Origin: Multifurca ochricompacta
Taxonomy: Eukaryota; Basidiomycota; Agaricomycetes; Russulales; Russulaceae
Assembly: GCA_022496185.1 (NCBI GenBank)
Contig: WTXG01000015.1
Coordinates: 186,001 to 250,000 of the forward strand
Length of the DNA stretch: 64,000 nt
Reading direction: 5' to 3'
The translations under genes were made by a program, and so were the position numbers. This document shows positions 46,310 through 59,533 of this stretch, one piece after another; positions within the stretch are counted from its first letter, which is position 1; the number at the start of each line of letters is the position of its first letter. The notes under the pieces are model-generated. The model did no database searches, was not told where the DNA came from, and saw only the letters and a program-made list of their open reading frames with translations.

Positions 46310-49300
46310 TCATTCACTGCCTTGTACAGTAAAGAAGCGGGATGACATGCGGCGTGGCACCGGTGAAAAAATGTGATATGGCGTGACTTGCCCGAAATGG
46401 GGATCATCATCGGATGATTCGGAGGGCGGGAATTTGTCGCCGACGCCGCCACTACCGCCACCACCACCACCACCACCACCATTGCCATCAATCTCCGTCG
46501 TAAACATAGAATCATCTAAAATGATCGCAGGAGGGTTAGCCGAAATGTATCATTAAAAAAAATAAAATAAAGTCATAAGCGGTCGTAATGACTTACCACT
46601 CCCGACGAGCACTCGCGCCCTCTTTAATGATGCGGAGATAGGCGACGACGAATCCGCAATTCGAATGGCGTGCGATGACAACAATAGCGACGACGACGAC
46701 GGCAACGACGATACCCCCACCCCGCTGGCCGTCTTCTTCACGAGCATCTTCTGACGCTTCCTCTGTGCAGGCGTTACGAGTACCCTCTCGGGAACCGCCG
46801 GCATATTCATCATGACAAGTGACTTCGCGCGACGTAAACTACGACGGAGAGCCGGTGGTCCATGAGGCATTGGGGATGAAAGCGGCGCTGATGGGACCCC
46901 GGCTTCTCGTCGTTCTGATGGCGACGATAGTGATAGAGATGACGGAGGTGCAAGTGAAACTGATGGCGATGGCGAAGGTGAACACGGCTTGCTTGTGTGG
47001 GAATTTCTGCGGCGTCGGTTGTTCTTCCGCACGCTTTGCGTTTTGGTGGGCATGTCAACTTCAACAGCGTCCATGAATACGCCTTTACGTTTCCGCTTAC
47101 GCAACACCCGTTGCGGTGTCGGCGACGAACTTCGATCGAGTGGAGGTGGTGGAGCGCGGGGTGTAGTGTTGAACGTGGCGAGCGCGGCAGGATGATGCCC
47201 TGTGGGGCTGGGAGTGATCGGTCGCAAAAGACTTTGCTGGACCTCCTCGCGCTCGGCTTCACTATCGTCAGAGGGGGTCACTCCATGATCGTCGTCGTCC
47301 TCTTTCTCATCTGGTTTCCCTATCACATGTCCACGACTTCTCTTCGAAGGCCGGGAATCGGAGAGCGTGTTGCTGGCACGTCTTTTGCCAAGATGGACGG
47401 TGCCGGGTGAAGCAGCCATCACGATACGTTCCAATAGGGAGGGCAAAACGGGCGGCTTTGGCGGCGTGTTCTCTTTGTCGGAGCCGTTCGGGACCCTCTT
47501 CGGCGAACGCAAAGGAGACCGAGATAGCCGGGGTGGAGTAGAGGGGGGAGTCGAGCCCATGATAAAGTCGAGTATGTGGCCGCGTTTGATGCTAGTGACC
47601 TTTGACGGTCTCTGTGGAGAGGATGTCGAGAATGCCGCTTTCGGTGTCGATGGGGTTCCGGCGCCTTTGAAGGGGTAAAGAAAGGATTGGAATCCTGCGA
47701 AGCATCGGTGACATCGGATGCGTTGTCGCCCTCATCAACATCAACAGCAATAGTTGATGAAGAACTCCAAGAAAAAGCCAGTTCCGGGGTGGAAAGTGGA
47801 GCCTTCTCGGCGATAGTAACTTGAACAATGTCACTGGGAGGCAGGAGAGGTTTGGTAATAGTCTCCCTGCCACAGGCCTTCAGGCAGGTTGCCACAGGTG
47901 AGGGCCACCCACCCTCCGGAGTAGGGACCTCCCCGTAAGTTAAATCCCAATAGTCCTGGAACGCCTCCACGATATCCTGCGGCTTATCCTCACGACCGGT
48001 AAAACCAGACTCCAAAAATGGGCCCAGATACTTGAGGCTTTCGATTGACGGACCAAGGCTCTGCAAGCACACCAGCGCTGTCTGGTATGCGGGAACGATC
48101 TATAACCCACCCACCCCCCAGTTCAGATCAGATATGCACGTGGGAAGACATCAGGTCTAAACACCTACATCGAACGTGTACTCCTCCACAGTGAACACTG
48201 ATATTGGTCTGCGATCCATACGCTCAAACCCTCCTGCAGTGTGCCGAGGACATCGCGCAACACCGTGGCGGGACACGTATCCACCACCTTCGTCACGGTG
48301 CGCATGAGCCACATGGACGCGACCTTGTTCCGCGGCTCGGGCGGGTACGTGCTGACCATGGTGTCATTCACGAATTCGAGCAATGCGGGTGCATCGGAGG
48401 GCATCTCGAGGTGGCTGAGCAGGAGGTCCGCTGCGCGCGTCGCGGAATAGCCCGTAGGGATATGTGTACTCGCGATAGTGCCCGCGAGATGATCCACCAC
48501 ACGCGCGGCTTCCGTACCCTCATCAAGAACGCGCCATAAACAAAATTGCAACGTTGCGTCCCATGCGTCGAGGTCTTGCGTACTCATTTCCCACGCATCC
48601 TTGTCACTGCCATCACAACCCAATAAAAATGAAGACGCAATACGTTAGCGTCCCCCACCTTCGCAATTCCATAAAACGAAAACGAAGAAAGGAAAGTGTG
48701 GAGTGGGATTAATTGGACTTACGCAAATGGCACACCGAGGAGCATCAAAGCATCCTCCCATCCTTTCGCAAGAGCCCTCCACCGCTCCACAAACGTACGC
48801 CAGACGAGCGCGCGCACGTCCATGGCCCAGCTCCACGTCCAGCGCCTGCTAGCACCGCGCACTCCCCAGAACACGCGAAGGAGAGACGCGGATGCGTCGC
48901 GCGCGCCAGTGCTACTTCGCGCAAGTACATCGGCACAGAGCATGGCCCACTGTGTACGAGCATCGTGGGGCGTGTTGGTCTCCCACACGAGTTCGGCCTC
49001 CTTCTCCATGAGCCATGTGAGCAGCGCCTCACTAGCAGAGCCGGCGAGCGCCTGTGCGGGAAGCACCGAATGCGTTTGCGTCCAGAGAGAACGAACCACA
49101 CAGAGCTTCATCGCGGCGTTAGAACGCGTATGCGGCACCAGGTCGACGTCAGATCCCGTCTGTGAGGGCGTGGGTGTGTCGGCGGAGGGGACGAGCTGGA
49201 CGTTGGAGTCCCTGAGAATGTCTTGTATCACTGAGACGGCGAGCTCGGCAAGTTTCTGCACCGAGTCGTCCTCTTGGTCTTCTTCAACTTCTCCATCATC

Positions 49301-51646
49301 GGTTGAGCCTTGCAGACCACGGAAAGCTGCTCCGAGAAGCCCATTCCACGACTGGACGAGTTCAGGCTACACATTATAACCAAACAAGGACAGACATTAG
49401 CCACCCCAGAGCCCAAGATAGGAAAACACAATAAAACTTACCGGCAACTCAGCGTCTGAGCTTAAGCATACCTGCGTCAATGCAGTCCGCCACACCTTGA
49501 TCAGGCCATCCATTACACCAGGCATCCACAACTCGGTGGGAGTGAGCACCCGCACGTCCGCTACGCCAGGAGTCTGCTTCAACAAGGGCCGCACCTCTTC
49601 TGAAAGCGAGCCAAAGTCGACGGTAAGCAAGCCCGGATCTGCGCTGAACAGGCCGGTGGGTAGAAGTTTCGCCCAATCCCACTCTTCCTCTTCCTGCTCT
49701 TCCCCTGCGGATGGTGAGCGCGACGATGCATCCGACGTCGCAGAAACGAGTCTGCAGAGGGTCTGCACCGCATCGTGACACATGTTTCCCCCTCGCTGTA
49801 CCATAGCTTCGAGAACCGTGATGACGCGTGATACCATGCGTGGATTATCAGTCCTGTGCGCAAGTAACGCGCCGACGGTTCCGACACCAGCACCCATGTC
49901 GAGCATCGTTGCGACGACCTTCCAAAACTCGTCCCGCCGCGCCTCTTCAGCTTGTGTCCATCCAACAGCCTTGATCATCCGTTCGTCGCACCCATTTTCG
50001 TTTCTTCGTCTTCTTCATTGCCCTCGTTCTTCTCTTCCTTGGGGAGAGGCGGCCGGAAATACACCCACGCCAACGGACGCCAGACTGCACATGCGAGCGC
50101 GCGCACGGATGATTTCTTGTGGCGCACTGAAAGTGCGAGGAGACCTTTGAGCCCGTTGATGAGATTTGCATTTGTCGCGAGCATTGGGCCCAGCAGCACG
50201 ACGAGCGCGGCGAGGGTGCAGAGCGCCCAGACAGGGCCCTGGGCCGCACACGAAGGGTCCTGAGCGTTGAGGGTCGTGCGCAGAGTCTTGATAAGCATCG
50301 AGTTGGATCTACTGCCGCCGGGTGTGCGGGGGGATGAAGTTGATGACGGTGGCGCGGGATCTACGGTAAGGGCCGCGGCGACAATGTCGGAAAGCCGTGT
50401 GTGTGTGTACGAGAGGGGAATCTGCGAAGCGCCTAGGGCTAAACCGCCGAGAGCGTGGCAGGCTTGAGTGCGCAAAGCAAGGCGTGGTGCAAGTAAATTG
50501 TCGAGGATGGAAGGTAAGAGTTCGGTGAACGCTGGTACGAAGACGGAGGGTTCATGGACGGATAGTTCATGAATTGCCTGGAGATGTTTGATCAGCATGA
50601 GTGAAAAGCGCACATGCGACCACCTCATTACCTTAAGCCCATCACTGACTGACCCCTTTTTCCCCTCTTTGCCAAGCTCGCCCTCGACAGCGCGCCGAAG
50701 GGCGTAGGTAATCCTGTCCTTGGCTGGTGCGAGAACATCCCTAGGCAATCTCTGTGTCTGTAATAGCCAAATAGCAAGCGCGCACGTCTTCCGCGCATTC
50801 GGCGTTGGCAAGTCAGTTGCCAACGGGATTGCGAGCACTTGTGTTACCATGGAACCGAGGTCTTGGTCTGAGGGCGGCCCGGTCAATGAAAAAGAGAGGG
50901 TAAGGATGGAATTATCACAACAAACCATCGAAAAGGCCATAGACAGCAGGAAGAGTGAAGGCGAGACCGAGGAGTTTGATGACGGCATGCGTGACCGTTG
51001 CGAGGTCGCGCGCATACTTGACCTGCTCTTCGTTCATACCGCACCTCTTCTTTCGCGGGCTCTTCTCTGGGGAAGGAAGAGACGAGCTAGGCTCTGGAGT
51101 TGAGCAGTCTAACTGGTCACACCCTTCCATTGGATCGACCAAGGCACGGCCGAGGTCACGGACGACTGCATTTACAAAAGAGGTACGGCGTTTCCGTAGT
51201 GGTTGGAATAATGGCCATGAACAGCCGCTGTCTGTGCTTTCGTGAACGGCAGCCCTGAGCCGAGCCGTGAGAACGGAATAGGCCTGGATGAGATCGGCTA
51301 GAGTTGAACATTCGGCAAGAATTTTGTTCACTGGCCCTTCGATGTAATGCAAGTCTGATAGTGGGTCACTTGGTTCTGGGGTGACTTGACGGTCATTTTC
51401 AGAGCACATCAAGGGTAAGATGAGAAAGGAGGACTGCTTTAGGATGGAGCGAACAGGGAGCTCCTTGGACGCGCTAGCAGCAAGTTTCTTGGCGCGAATG
51501 GGACTAGTCGTGGAGTGATACTCATTAATTTGTGACCATGCTACACGTGTATGATGAATAGAGTGAGAGAGTGAGGTGCGTCTATTCTCTTTGTCAGTCG
51601 TGAACGAGGAGGGGTTAAGAGAGACATTGGGTGAAAAGATGACCAC
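46310..51646 (-). CDS. RIF1: RIF1 homologue with N-terminal PP1-docking motifs, 7 exons, three apparent -1 frameshifts
   Basis: RIF1 is a HEAT-repeat chromatin protein that recruits protein phosphatase 1 to control origin firing and also acts at telomeres and breaks. The N-terminus (MVIFSPNVSLNPSS) carries RVAW at residues 34-37, an RVxF/W-type docking site, and SILK at residues 67-70, the pair known from other RIF1 proteins. Helical repeats follow, including HELSVHEPSVFVPAFTELLP, LALRTQACHALGGLALGASQ and RALACAVWRPLAWVYF. After the repeats come a Ser/Pro/Arg-rich tail with GSTPPSTPPRLSRSPLRSPK and a glycine run. Exons: 51646-50926, 50867-50632, 50577-49442, 49366-48723, 48606-48169, 48099-46597, 46515-46310. 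Frame breaks at 49991-49993, 48206-48207 and 47652-47655 each need one base in a homopolymer. Confidence 0.88.
51441..51547 (-). other. RVxF/W and SILK PP1-docking motif pair in RIF1
   Basis: TRVAWSQ and RSILKQ lie about 30 residues apart in an otherwise disordered N-terminus. Yeast RIF1 uses an RVxF and a SILK motif in its N-terminal region to bind PP1/Glc7; position and spacing here agree with that. The function is inferred from the motifs. Confidence 0.75.
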
Positions 51647-53274
51647 GAGCTCGATAATAGATAGAATGTATTGGTGAGGTGAGGTGAGAAGAGGTGGTGG
51701 AAGTGAGGGGGAAGTGAGGGGAAGTGAGTGGATGAGTGAGGAGACAAGGGCAGAGCAGAGAAAGTGAGCAAGCGCGCTCCCAAAGCGGGTTTAGGTCATC
51801 GCCGCCGCCGTCAATCAATTAAGCGTGTTTATTTACGCGTTGCGTGGCTTATTTGTTGTTGATTACTTACAACATCCTTATCAAGTTATGTAACTTCTCT
51901 ATCATGCTAGTACTAGTGCTAATGGTTGCCTTCACTTCTCTATCTGCTATCTGCCCATCCGTGACTCCCGTCTAACTAACCCCTTACAGTTACAGTCACA
52001 GTTCGGCAAATGTGAGCTCTCAATTCAGCGTTATTAGTTCAGGTATTTAGCTACGTCTCTTAACCTCGAATCGTTGAGGAAAGACGGGAGCATAACGTGG
52101 ATCATCCAACCAACATAGCTCAGGATCACATCCGCCATATTAACAACTTTATCGGTTCTTCGAAGAAGATTCTTCAATATCACCCTGATCAACCTCACCT
52201 TTCATACCATTGTCATCGGATCCTACATTCCGCACTTCGTACTTTTCGCGTTCACATCATTGGGACCCTACGACATCGAGAGTATCTGTCGACTCGGCCT
52301 CCTCTGCCTGCACTCGACAACTGAACTGGTGCTCTCTGAACGTTACTACCATATCTCCTGGCTGGCATGGCAACGATTACGATGCTTTTCTTGTGAAGTT
52401 TCAAACAGGATGTCATAATGTTTTCTCTTAACGATCAACAGAACACATGTACACGAAGCGGCGACTTAATTCTCTCCTTTTGAACGTGTCATTTTCTGAC
52501 CGTTCGGATTTCTCTTTTTTTTTCTTTTTAGCAGCGGTGTTGCCATTTGTAACGATTTTCAGCGCCCCGGACTAGACTCCTTTTGTGTTTTGAGGTGAGT
52601 GTTCTTGAAGAGATAGTTTCATTAAACTATATCTACTCGTATCCATGCAATCAATGAATTATCTGCATTGAATTGATTGGAGTGACAGCTTTTATATTAT
52701 ATTAACAAATTGCACCAGCTGGGTTGGGTCACGTAAGGTAAAGGGGAACACCTCTTCGCCCTACCCTGCGCAGCCCAGCCGTGTAACCTTCCACTCGCCC
52801 TCTCACCTCTATATCTAATGTCACTTAGAGGTCGATCTGTAACTGAGACCCCCTCACTGCAGTGTCGAGTGGTTGTGTGAGTTGGGAACGCACTTGCAAA
52901 TGTTTGGGTCAAGGTGACTGAATTCTCTTTTTTATTTTTTATTTCATATTGATTCTAATAAATAGAAAAGAATAGAATAGAATAGATAATTCGAGTCGAA
53001 TGAGATGCCAAGGTTGTGTACCTACGTAGAAATAAAAAGAAAAGATAAGCGCAAAGTAAAAATCCCATCATCAGCTGGCACGCATGCATCCATCACTAAT
53101 TAGGATGGTCAGATGGTTTCCCTTTGGACAATTCACTTTTTCCACAACTCCTTATAAGATGCTGCCTTTTCCCCTTTTTATTCTCTTTTGCCCTCTCGTC
53201 TCCAGAGCCTCCCTCACCCTCTTCTTCTCCCTCTCCCTCTCCCTTTTCCTCTTCCTCCATTTCTCGTCCACGTC
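51647..53274. other. Intergenic region between RIF1 and the KRE9-like gene
   Basis: Divergent spacer. A 75-codon frame beginning with GTG near 52098 (DHPTNIAQDHIRHINNFIG) has fairly even composition but no ATG and no known domain. The last 150 bases before 53275 are strongly CT-rich, typical of a fungal leader. No RNA gene recognised. Confidence 0.45.
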
Positions 53275-54340
53275 ATGTCCCTCTTCACCATCTTCCTCTT
53301 TTATCTTCTAGCCTTCGTACAGGCCGTTCCCCTCTTCAAGCGTATTGTCGTCAGCCCGCACATCACGAACCCGACGAGATCCACAGTTTGGAAGGTGGGC
53401 GATAAGGTGACAGTGACGTGGTGCGTAAAACTCTCCCTCTTCCGTCACTTTCCCTCCAGTCACTGACTGCCTCTCCTAGGGACAACTCGACCATTCCTCC
53501 CCCGGGTAACTTCACTGGTCAGCTTTTGCTCGGCTTCTTGACCAGCGACAGTGAAAACCTAGACGTTAGTGAGTAAACACCCAATCTCAATCCCGATCCC
53601 TTTCCACCTCCCCTTAGCCCCACCGCACGCTCCGCAGCATCATGCATGTTGCGTGCGGAGGGGGTTACGTATGTACGCCCATGCTAATCGCATATACCTT
53701 TCGTTGGTAACGTGACAGGTAACCCACTCGCGACTAGTTTCCCGCTCAGTTCCGGCGCGGTACAGATTACGGTTCCCGACGTGCAGTTCCGGACTAACTA
53801 TATCGTCGTTCGTGCGTACCTTTCTTCTCCTTTACTCCCGCTTCCGCCCGGGCGGCGACCGGAGAGCTGAGTTAACCTTGTTTGACGCGATCCCTCCACA
53901 CGTGCGGGTTTCCATGAACAGTTTTCGGAGATTCTGGCAATGCAAGTCCGCAGTTCACGATCACCGGTGGATCCAACACGACCTCAACCACGACCACGGC
54001 TACGACGCAGTCTTCACCCACGCCCCCTTCGACGTCATCGTCATCACCATCGTCCTCTGCCCCGCCCTCCACCCCAGTCACATCCCTTTCTTCCTCCCCA
54101 TCGTCTTTAACCCCTACACCCACTTCGACTGGGTTGACTACGCCCACGTCAAGTTCGTCTGTACCGTCAACGAACAATACACCTGGGTCTCAATCACCTC
54201 TCGTGAATGCCCCTAGCTCTTCGGCGTCTGCATCGGCTAGCAGATCCAACGGTGCACTTTCCGCCATGCATGCTCAGTATGCAAGCGGGATGTCCCTCTG
54301 GGCAGCTGCGGCAGTCCTGAGCCTCACACTCGTCCTGTAA
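53275..54340 (+). CDS. KRE9/KNH1-like, Ser/Thr-rich GPI-anchored wall protein, 4 exons
   Basis: An extracellular protein of the fungal Kre9/Knh1 N-terminal (Ig-like) type followed by a Ser/Thr-rich mucin-like tail; such proteins are linked to beta-1,6-glucan and cell-wall assembly. Signal peptide: MSLFTIFLFYLLAFVQA. The Ig-like domain starts PLFKRIVVSPHITNPTR and has WKVGDKVTVTWDNSTIPPP, LLLGFLTSDSENLDV, TSFPLSSGAVQITVPDVQ and LFGDSGNASPQFTI. The tail is rich in STTTTATTQSSPTPPSTSS-type sequence. It ends in a hydrophobic segment, SLWAAAAVLSLTLVL, preceded by SNGA as a plausible omega region for GPI attachment. Introns fit at 53421-53479, 53579-53718 and 53812-53921. There are no frame breaks. 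Confidence 0.88.
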
Positions 54341-57320
54341 ATGCAAGGATGACTTGTACGATAAACGCCGTGGTACCGGCAACTGGTAAGAAAAGCCACG
54401 CGGTTTTTGATGATAGCAAGGACAGAAATACGTAACGAACATTTTTCAATCGAACTCACGTATCACGATTGCCTCACGCAATTTATATATCTACCACGCA
54501 TTTTGCTTACCTTTTTTTTTTTCGTTTTCTTGTTTTTCTTTCGGCATGAAGGACCTTTCTTTGCGTTTTTGACCTCTCGGTTCCGTCCCTTTGTAATAGT
54601 AGTATCAACCACGTCGCAATGGTCATGTTTGATTTTTGGGGTGACCTTTTTTTTTCATTCAGGATAGTATAGAAGAACGAACTACTACAAACAAGCAGGG
54701 GCTAATGAATGGATACGGATATCTGGGGATGGGTCAAATGGAATCGCATTGACTAGTGATTTAACCTTAAAACTCCACCAGTACACGACACCTAACATGA
54801 ATTAAATTAATGTTGTTCTGAAAGAGAAAGAACAGCGCAAAAAAAAAAAGAGGGTTACATAACCAGTTGCGACAGAACACCGCTGGCTCTTACGACGGCA
54901 GGTTCGTTCACTGCTGTTGTCGTTATCATTGTTGGTCGTTGCCTTCGTTTCCAGTTTCCCCCCTCCCCTCCCCCGCCAAAGTCGAAACATGCAAACATGC
55001 TCGGGATAAAACCTAGCGCAAGGGCCCGCTCAATCTCAAAACAAAAACCAAAAAAAAAGAAAAGTCCTGGTAAGCTTCGGCGCGCCGCAGCCATCCACGC
55101 AACGTGCGGGTGCCCGCCTGATGGTTCGATTAATCCGTGGATCCCCAGATGGAGCGCTCTCGCCAGCAGTGAAGGTCGGGAGCGAGCCGACCGAGCCGAG
55201 GAAATGAATGAATGATTACGGGATAGGGGTAGGTTGGATAATTGTGATTTTTTTGTAATTTGTCTCTCAGATATGAGAGTTGGGTTCAAAACCACGCGTT
55301 AATTTGAAATGCGAGAAGAGAGAGAGAGAAGGGGGGTAAACAAAAAAAAAAAAAAGGATAACTCACTCTAATCGGGTCATCAGGGTGAGTGGGACGGTGG
55401 AGGGGAGGTCATGGGCGAAATTGAGTGAGAGTTGAGTGAGTAGTGAGTCTAAGCCAGCCCCTGACTCATCCTTTTTGTCTTCTAGCTGCATGGAAAAAAT
55501 AATCGACGAGAACCTGTTGATGAAAAGAGAAAATTCAGAACCTTCGGAATCGAAAAGTGGCGGCGCCAGGGTGGCGAGATCATGTTCCTATAGAAGATGA
55601 GGACGAACTGACGTCCCTGTTCTGTACGAAGGGATAGCTTGATGGAAACGACGCACGAGCATAATAATTTTCTCCGCGAGAGTTGTCAAGGTAAGGTGGC
55701 CAGTAGAGAGCATGGTCTCGCGCAAGGGGGTGAAAGTATTGTCTGCAAAAGGACCAAAAAGAAGGGGGGGGTACTTGTGGGGAAACATTGAGCAGTCAAT
55801 AAGTCATGGGGACTAAGAAGACGTTCGAGGGAAATCTTTAACAAAAGGCTTCATCCTTCATTATAAGTTATTTAAATTGAACCACCTCCTTATTGCCGTT
55901 AGTTGGCGCTATCGATTACAAATTAGCCCAGGACTCACAATCACAGCAGTGTTCTTCATCTTTCGCTTGTTCAGCGACATCATAGCAACAATCCTAATAT
56001 CAACAAGTTGATCAAGTAACAGACCTGCATGACCGACCTTCCTTGTCATTACATCATACAGTAGTACCATAGCAGGCCCCCTGGTACCACTGCTTTTGTA
56101 AGGATTGACTCAGGAAACCGTCAGCTGTCGCTACTCTTCTTGGTTGAATTCTCTTCTCCCTTTCATTGCGAGCCCTGGATTAAGAACACTTCTGACGTTT
56201 ATTCGATCTTAGTTTTAGTATACTACAAAGCGATTAAATGCAAGTATTCGACGAATATCTCCCTTATCAGTACATTAGATTGTGCTAAGTTACCTATAAA
56301 ACCCGCGCGCAAGCCCACGGCAGTCGCCTCAGACGCGTCTCCCCGTACTGAAAGTCAGTCCCTTCTAATTGGACCCCTAACCTCGCAGATGATACGGCCC
56401 TATCAACCTTAATAGTGGCAACTAACGTCGCACTCAAGGTGCGCAAGGCCGTCGGCCATGTATTCGTTGAAAGATTCATTCATCTACCCAATTCCGGGAG
56501 AGCGGTTCGGTGGATATGTAGATGGTTCGCCGTGCGTAGGGGACGGTCGAGGTTATGAATGGTCAATACGCCCTTGTCATACTTGCTAAGCCCCTCCCCC
56601 CAGAACTGCGTCATGGATTTTATATACCGTCCGGAACGCTTTCTCATCATCGTCCACTGGCACAGAAATAATGCTCACCCCTCAAGTCACAATGAAACTA
56701 GCAGCAGGTTATGAGTGAGCGGGACCAAGACGGACTTATAGGTGTGAAGGCGTGTACCCGAGTGGGGGCGTGTCGTTCCAGTGAGCGTGTTCCAGGGTTG
56801 ATTAACAGAGTTGAACTTGCGAAGGAAGCACTCAGCCAGAGACAATTGGTGTTACGTTCGAAGCTCGGTTTGCTGATTCAAGGTCTAACAGTTCAGGGGG
56901 TGAGGCAGTTACTTAGCGTGCAGCTCAAGTAAATAGGGGAGATTCCGGGTCACAGAGCTACGTAGAACACAGAAGCTCACGACTAAGGAATACAGCTTGA
57001 GCGTATGGCAACTTAAATAGGTGTGAAAGAGGATGACGTTATTATGTTAAGGGTGCTGCTCAGGTTTGAGGATAGTAAAAGTAAAAGAGGAGAAAAAGTC
57101 GTACGTTGTAGTATCGTACGTTTCTAACTGTATAGCATAGGGAAAGGTATCATATCAGGTATTGTAACAATTGGCGTCAATTTTATTCGCATGCATGGTT
57201 TAACGCCAAAGAGTTTGTTAAGATCTCCGTCCAGGTTGAAGTCTTGACTTGAAAACGCTTCACGTTCAGGCCTTGACTGTATCAGCATAAGTAACTTGTA
57301 CACTTTGCCTGTTCTGCATG
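54341..57320. other. 3-kb region without a supported gene
   Basis: No domain-bearing frame. It contains poly-A runs (54839-54849, 55340-55353), a small inverted CGTACG pair around 57100-57120, and otherwise unique sequence. It separates the KRE9-like gene from the Crinkler-kinase gene and may hold degraded mobile DNA, but I cannot identify any. Confidence 0.45.
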
Positions 57321-59382
57321 TTATTGTGAAGTCTCTAGCAACATATACAGAGAAAGGAAAGAAATTACACCAGAGGACGACCGAAAGAAACTCAATCTTC
57401 GTCCATCCGGATCTATCTCACGCAAGAAAATAAAATATTTCGTCAGACTCGAGAGCATGAGTATAGGCAGTTCATTCCTTACATTTTTCCCCGCCTCCAG
57501 CTTCCGTAACGTGTTATTCAGCGACATGTTGTCCCGCGCCTCTGTAATCCTCAAATCGTTCGCATTCTCGCCAAGCACCAAGTCACGGTTCAGACAAGCA
57601 GTCGGATAGTACACCTCTCCAGTTTTCAGATCCCCGCCCCAATCAAAATCCACCAACATTATATCTTTTGGATTATTCTTGGGGACGATCAGGTTTGCGT
57701 CTCTGAGGTCACCGTGTACGAATCCTGCGGCATGGAATTTGTTCACAAGATCCTTCAGGTCCTTTGACCACTTCAAGAGGTATTCAGATGCAAGCTTTTG
57801 CCGGTCGAACGCATCATGCTCAATCCTATCCATCACTATAACGTGCCACCGACCGTGAAGAACGCCATAACCGCGTACTCTAGGTGCATGTCCCTCCTCT
57901 GCACAGAATAGATGCAGTGCCAAGCAGTATCGTTGCGTGAACTTTACCACTACCTTATCTTTGCGTTTGCTCGTAATCGCGCCATAGATGAAACGATTCT
58001 CGTATCGATTCACCTTGCCTTGATATAGCTCTTCATTGATTTCAAAGCGGAGTTTTTTAGAAGAAGGTGGATGAGTAGGAACCTCGTTTATGTATGGCCG
58101 ATCACCTCGGGGTGGGTGCGCTAGCCGCTTGGCCATGTAGTCCATCCCATCTTTGTTGATATGGTACCGAAGGATGCATGCTGCTTCGAATGCCCTCATC
58201 AGAGCGGGTCTTGCCCATTCGTTTCCACTCTCAATTGCTGCAGGAAGGAGAGGGGTCAATGGGACGAGCCGTGTTGCCTTGGTAAATGACAATGCATAAA
58301 ATCCAATATGTGCTCCTGCAAGCAGATCGACCAATATCGCAGTCACATTGCCACAGGGACTTTGATACTCACCCATGAGCAATATACCAAGTGCAGGGAA
58401 AAGGAAACACCTTCTGGACATTGTTGATGTATTCAAATGAAGACATTGGGTGTAATAAGCAGCCATTTCCACTGAGCCATCACAACTAGTGGTCCCTAGT
58501 TCATTCTTAACTTGTATTATGATTTCCACTGTGTTTGTTGGTCCAATGGCGTGTCCATCTGATGAACGGTCATCGCGGATCCCTTGAGCCTCGATTTTTT
58601 GGTATTCTTGTTCTTGAGAATAACATCTCCAAATTTCGTCGAGCGATCTCTGGGCTATCTCTGCACGGTCCTTTTCAGAATCATAGAATCGACTCATATC
58701 ATGGAGAAATCTGTCGACGGCTGCTTCAAACATGGCCTTGTCTGTGGGCATTGGACCCGTCGAATCACCATCCATGTGAGCACGAAAGCATCCGAACCCG
58801 TGATATGAGAGTGAGATCGGAGGAAGGCCTGAGTCCATATCAGGGCGGTCGTTGGCAATACGGCCAACAGGATTTTTCTGCACTTTGGACATTTTATCGT
58901 ATCTAGAAACATGTGAAGGGGCATCCTTGGCGTAAGGTCCTGAAAGAAAGGACTCCTTTTCTTCCTCTTGTTCTTCAAGGAGAGGAATTCCCAGACGTTA
59001 GTTAGCAATTGATAACGAACTTAAGGATGATAGAGAATTTACTGGGCACTTGCTGCTCTGGCGGCAGCTGTACCACAACATGAACAACACCGAGAGGTAA
59101 TTGCATATCCGATGGGTAGAATCGATCGATGGGGACAGTGGTATCCAGAAAGATCGCCTTACATTCATCCTCATCAAGACTGTTCAAGTGCAGATCCTGT
59201 GCATGGCTGGAAATGATCTTGGGTAGGGCCCCGGGAAAGAAGACTTTTGGCTTCCAAAGCGTCAGATGATGTGCAGCGATGGAGCTGAGATTGGTAGGGT
59301 CCTTCAACTGGATCGCCTCTGCAAGATCACCACACAGTTTATCCCCGGTTATCCTTGTCAAACAATCATGCTGCTGGTTATA
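57321..59382 (-). CDS. Crinkler-header / protein-kinase-like protein, 5'-truncated at a copia LTR
   Basis: A fusion of a Crinkler (CRN) ubiquitin-like header with a fungal kinase-like C-terminus. Exon A (about 59382-59043) encodes ITGDKLCGDLAEAIQLKDP, SSIAAHHLTLWKPKVFFPG and STKFYPSDMQ-type header sequence ending VHVVVQLPPEQQVP. A GT-AG intron at 58973-59042 joins it in phase to exon B (58972-57321), which continues to the stop. The kinase part has VVVKFTQRYCLALHLFCAEE (lysine), catalytic loop FVHGDLRDANLIV and metal-binding DFDWGG, all the key residues of the fold. The first residues of the header are missing, because the sequence meets the end of a copia LTR at 59388. Host CRN proteins of this build are thought to act inside cells in conflict or immunity; activity here is inferred only. 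Confidence 0.8.
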
Positions 59383-59387
59383 CTGAC
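59383..59387. other. Candidate 5-bp target-site sequence next to the LTR
   Basis: CTGAC directly abuts the inner end of the LTR (59388). Copia elements make 5-bp target duplications, so the same five bases should follow the other LTR, which lies beyond the window. Confidence 0.4.
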
Positions 59388-59533
59388 TGTGGTTAGTAGC
59401 GGGTTAGGCTAAAAGACAAGTTAAACTTCAGAGGAAGAAGAACTCTGTAACACTATACTACTGACCTAAAAGACAAGTTAACTACAGAGAGAATGTTAGT
59501 CAAAGGAAAAGTAGAAAGTAAAGTAAAGACGAC

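Noticed and set aside
55110..55145. GGTTCGATTAATCC resembling a tRNA T-loop
   Set aside because: No partner A box or cloverleaf upstream within the expected distance.
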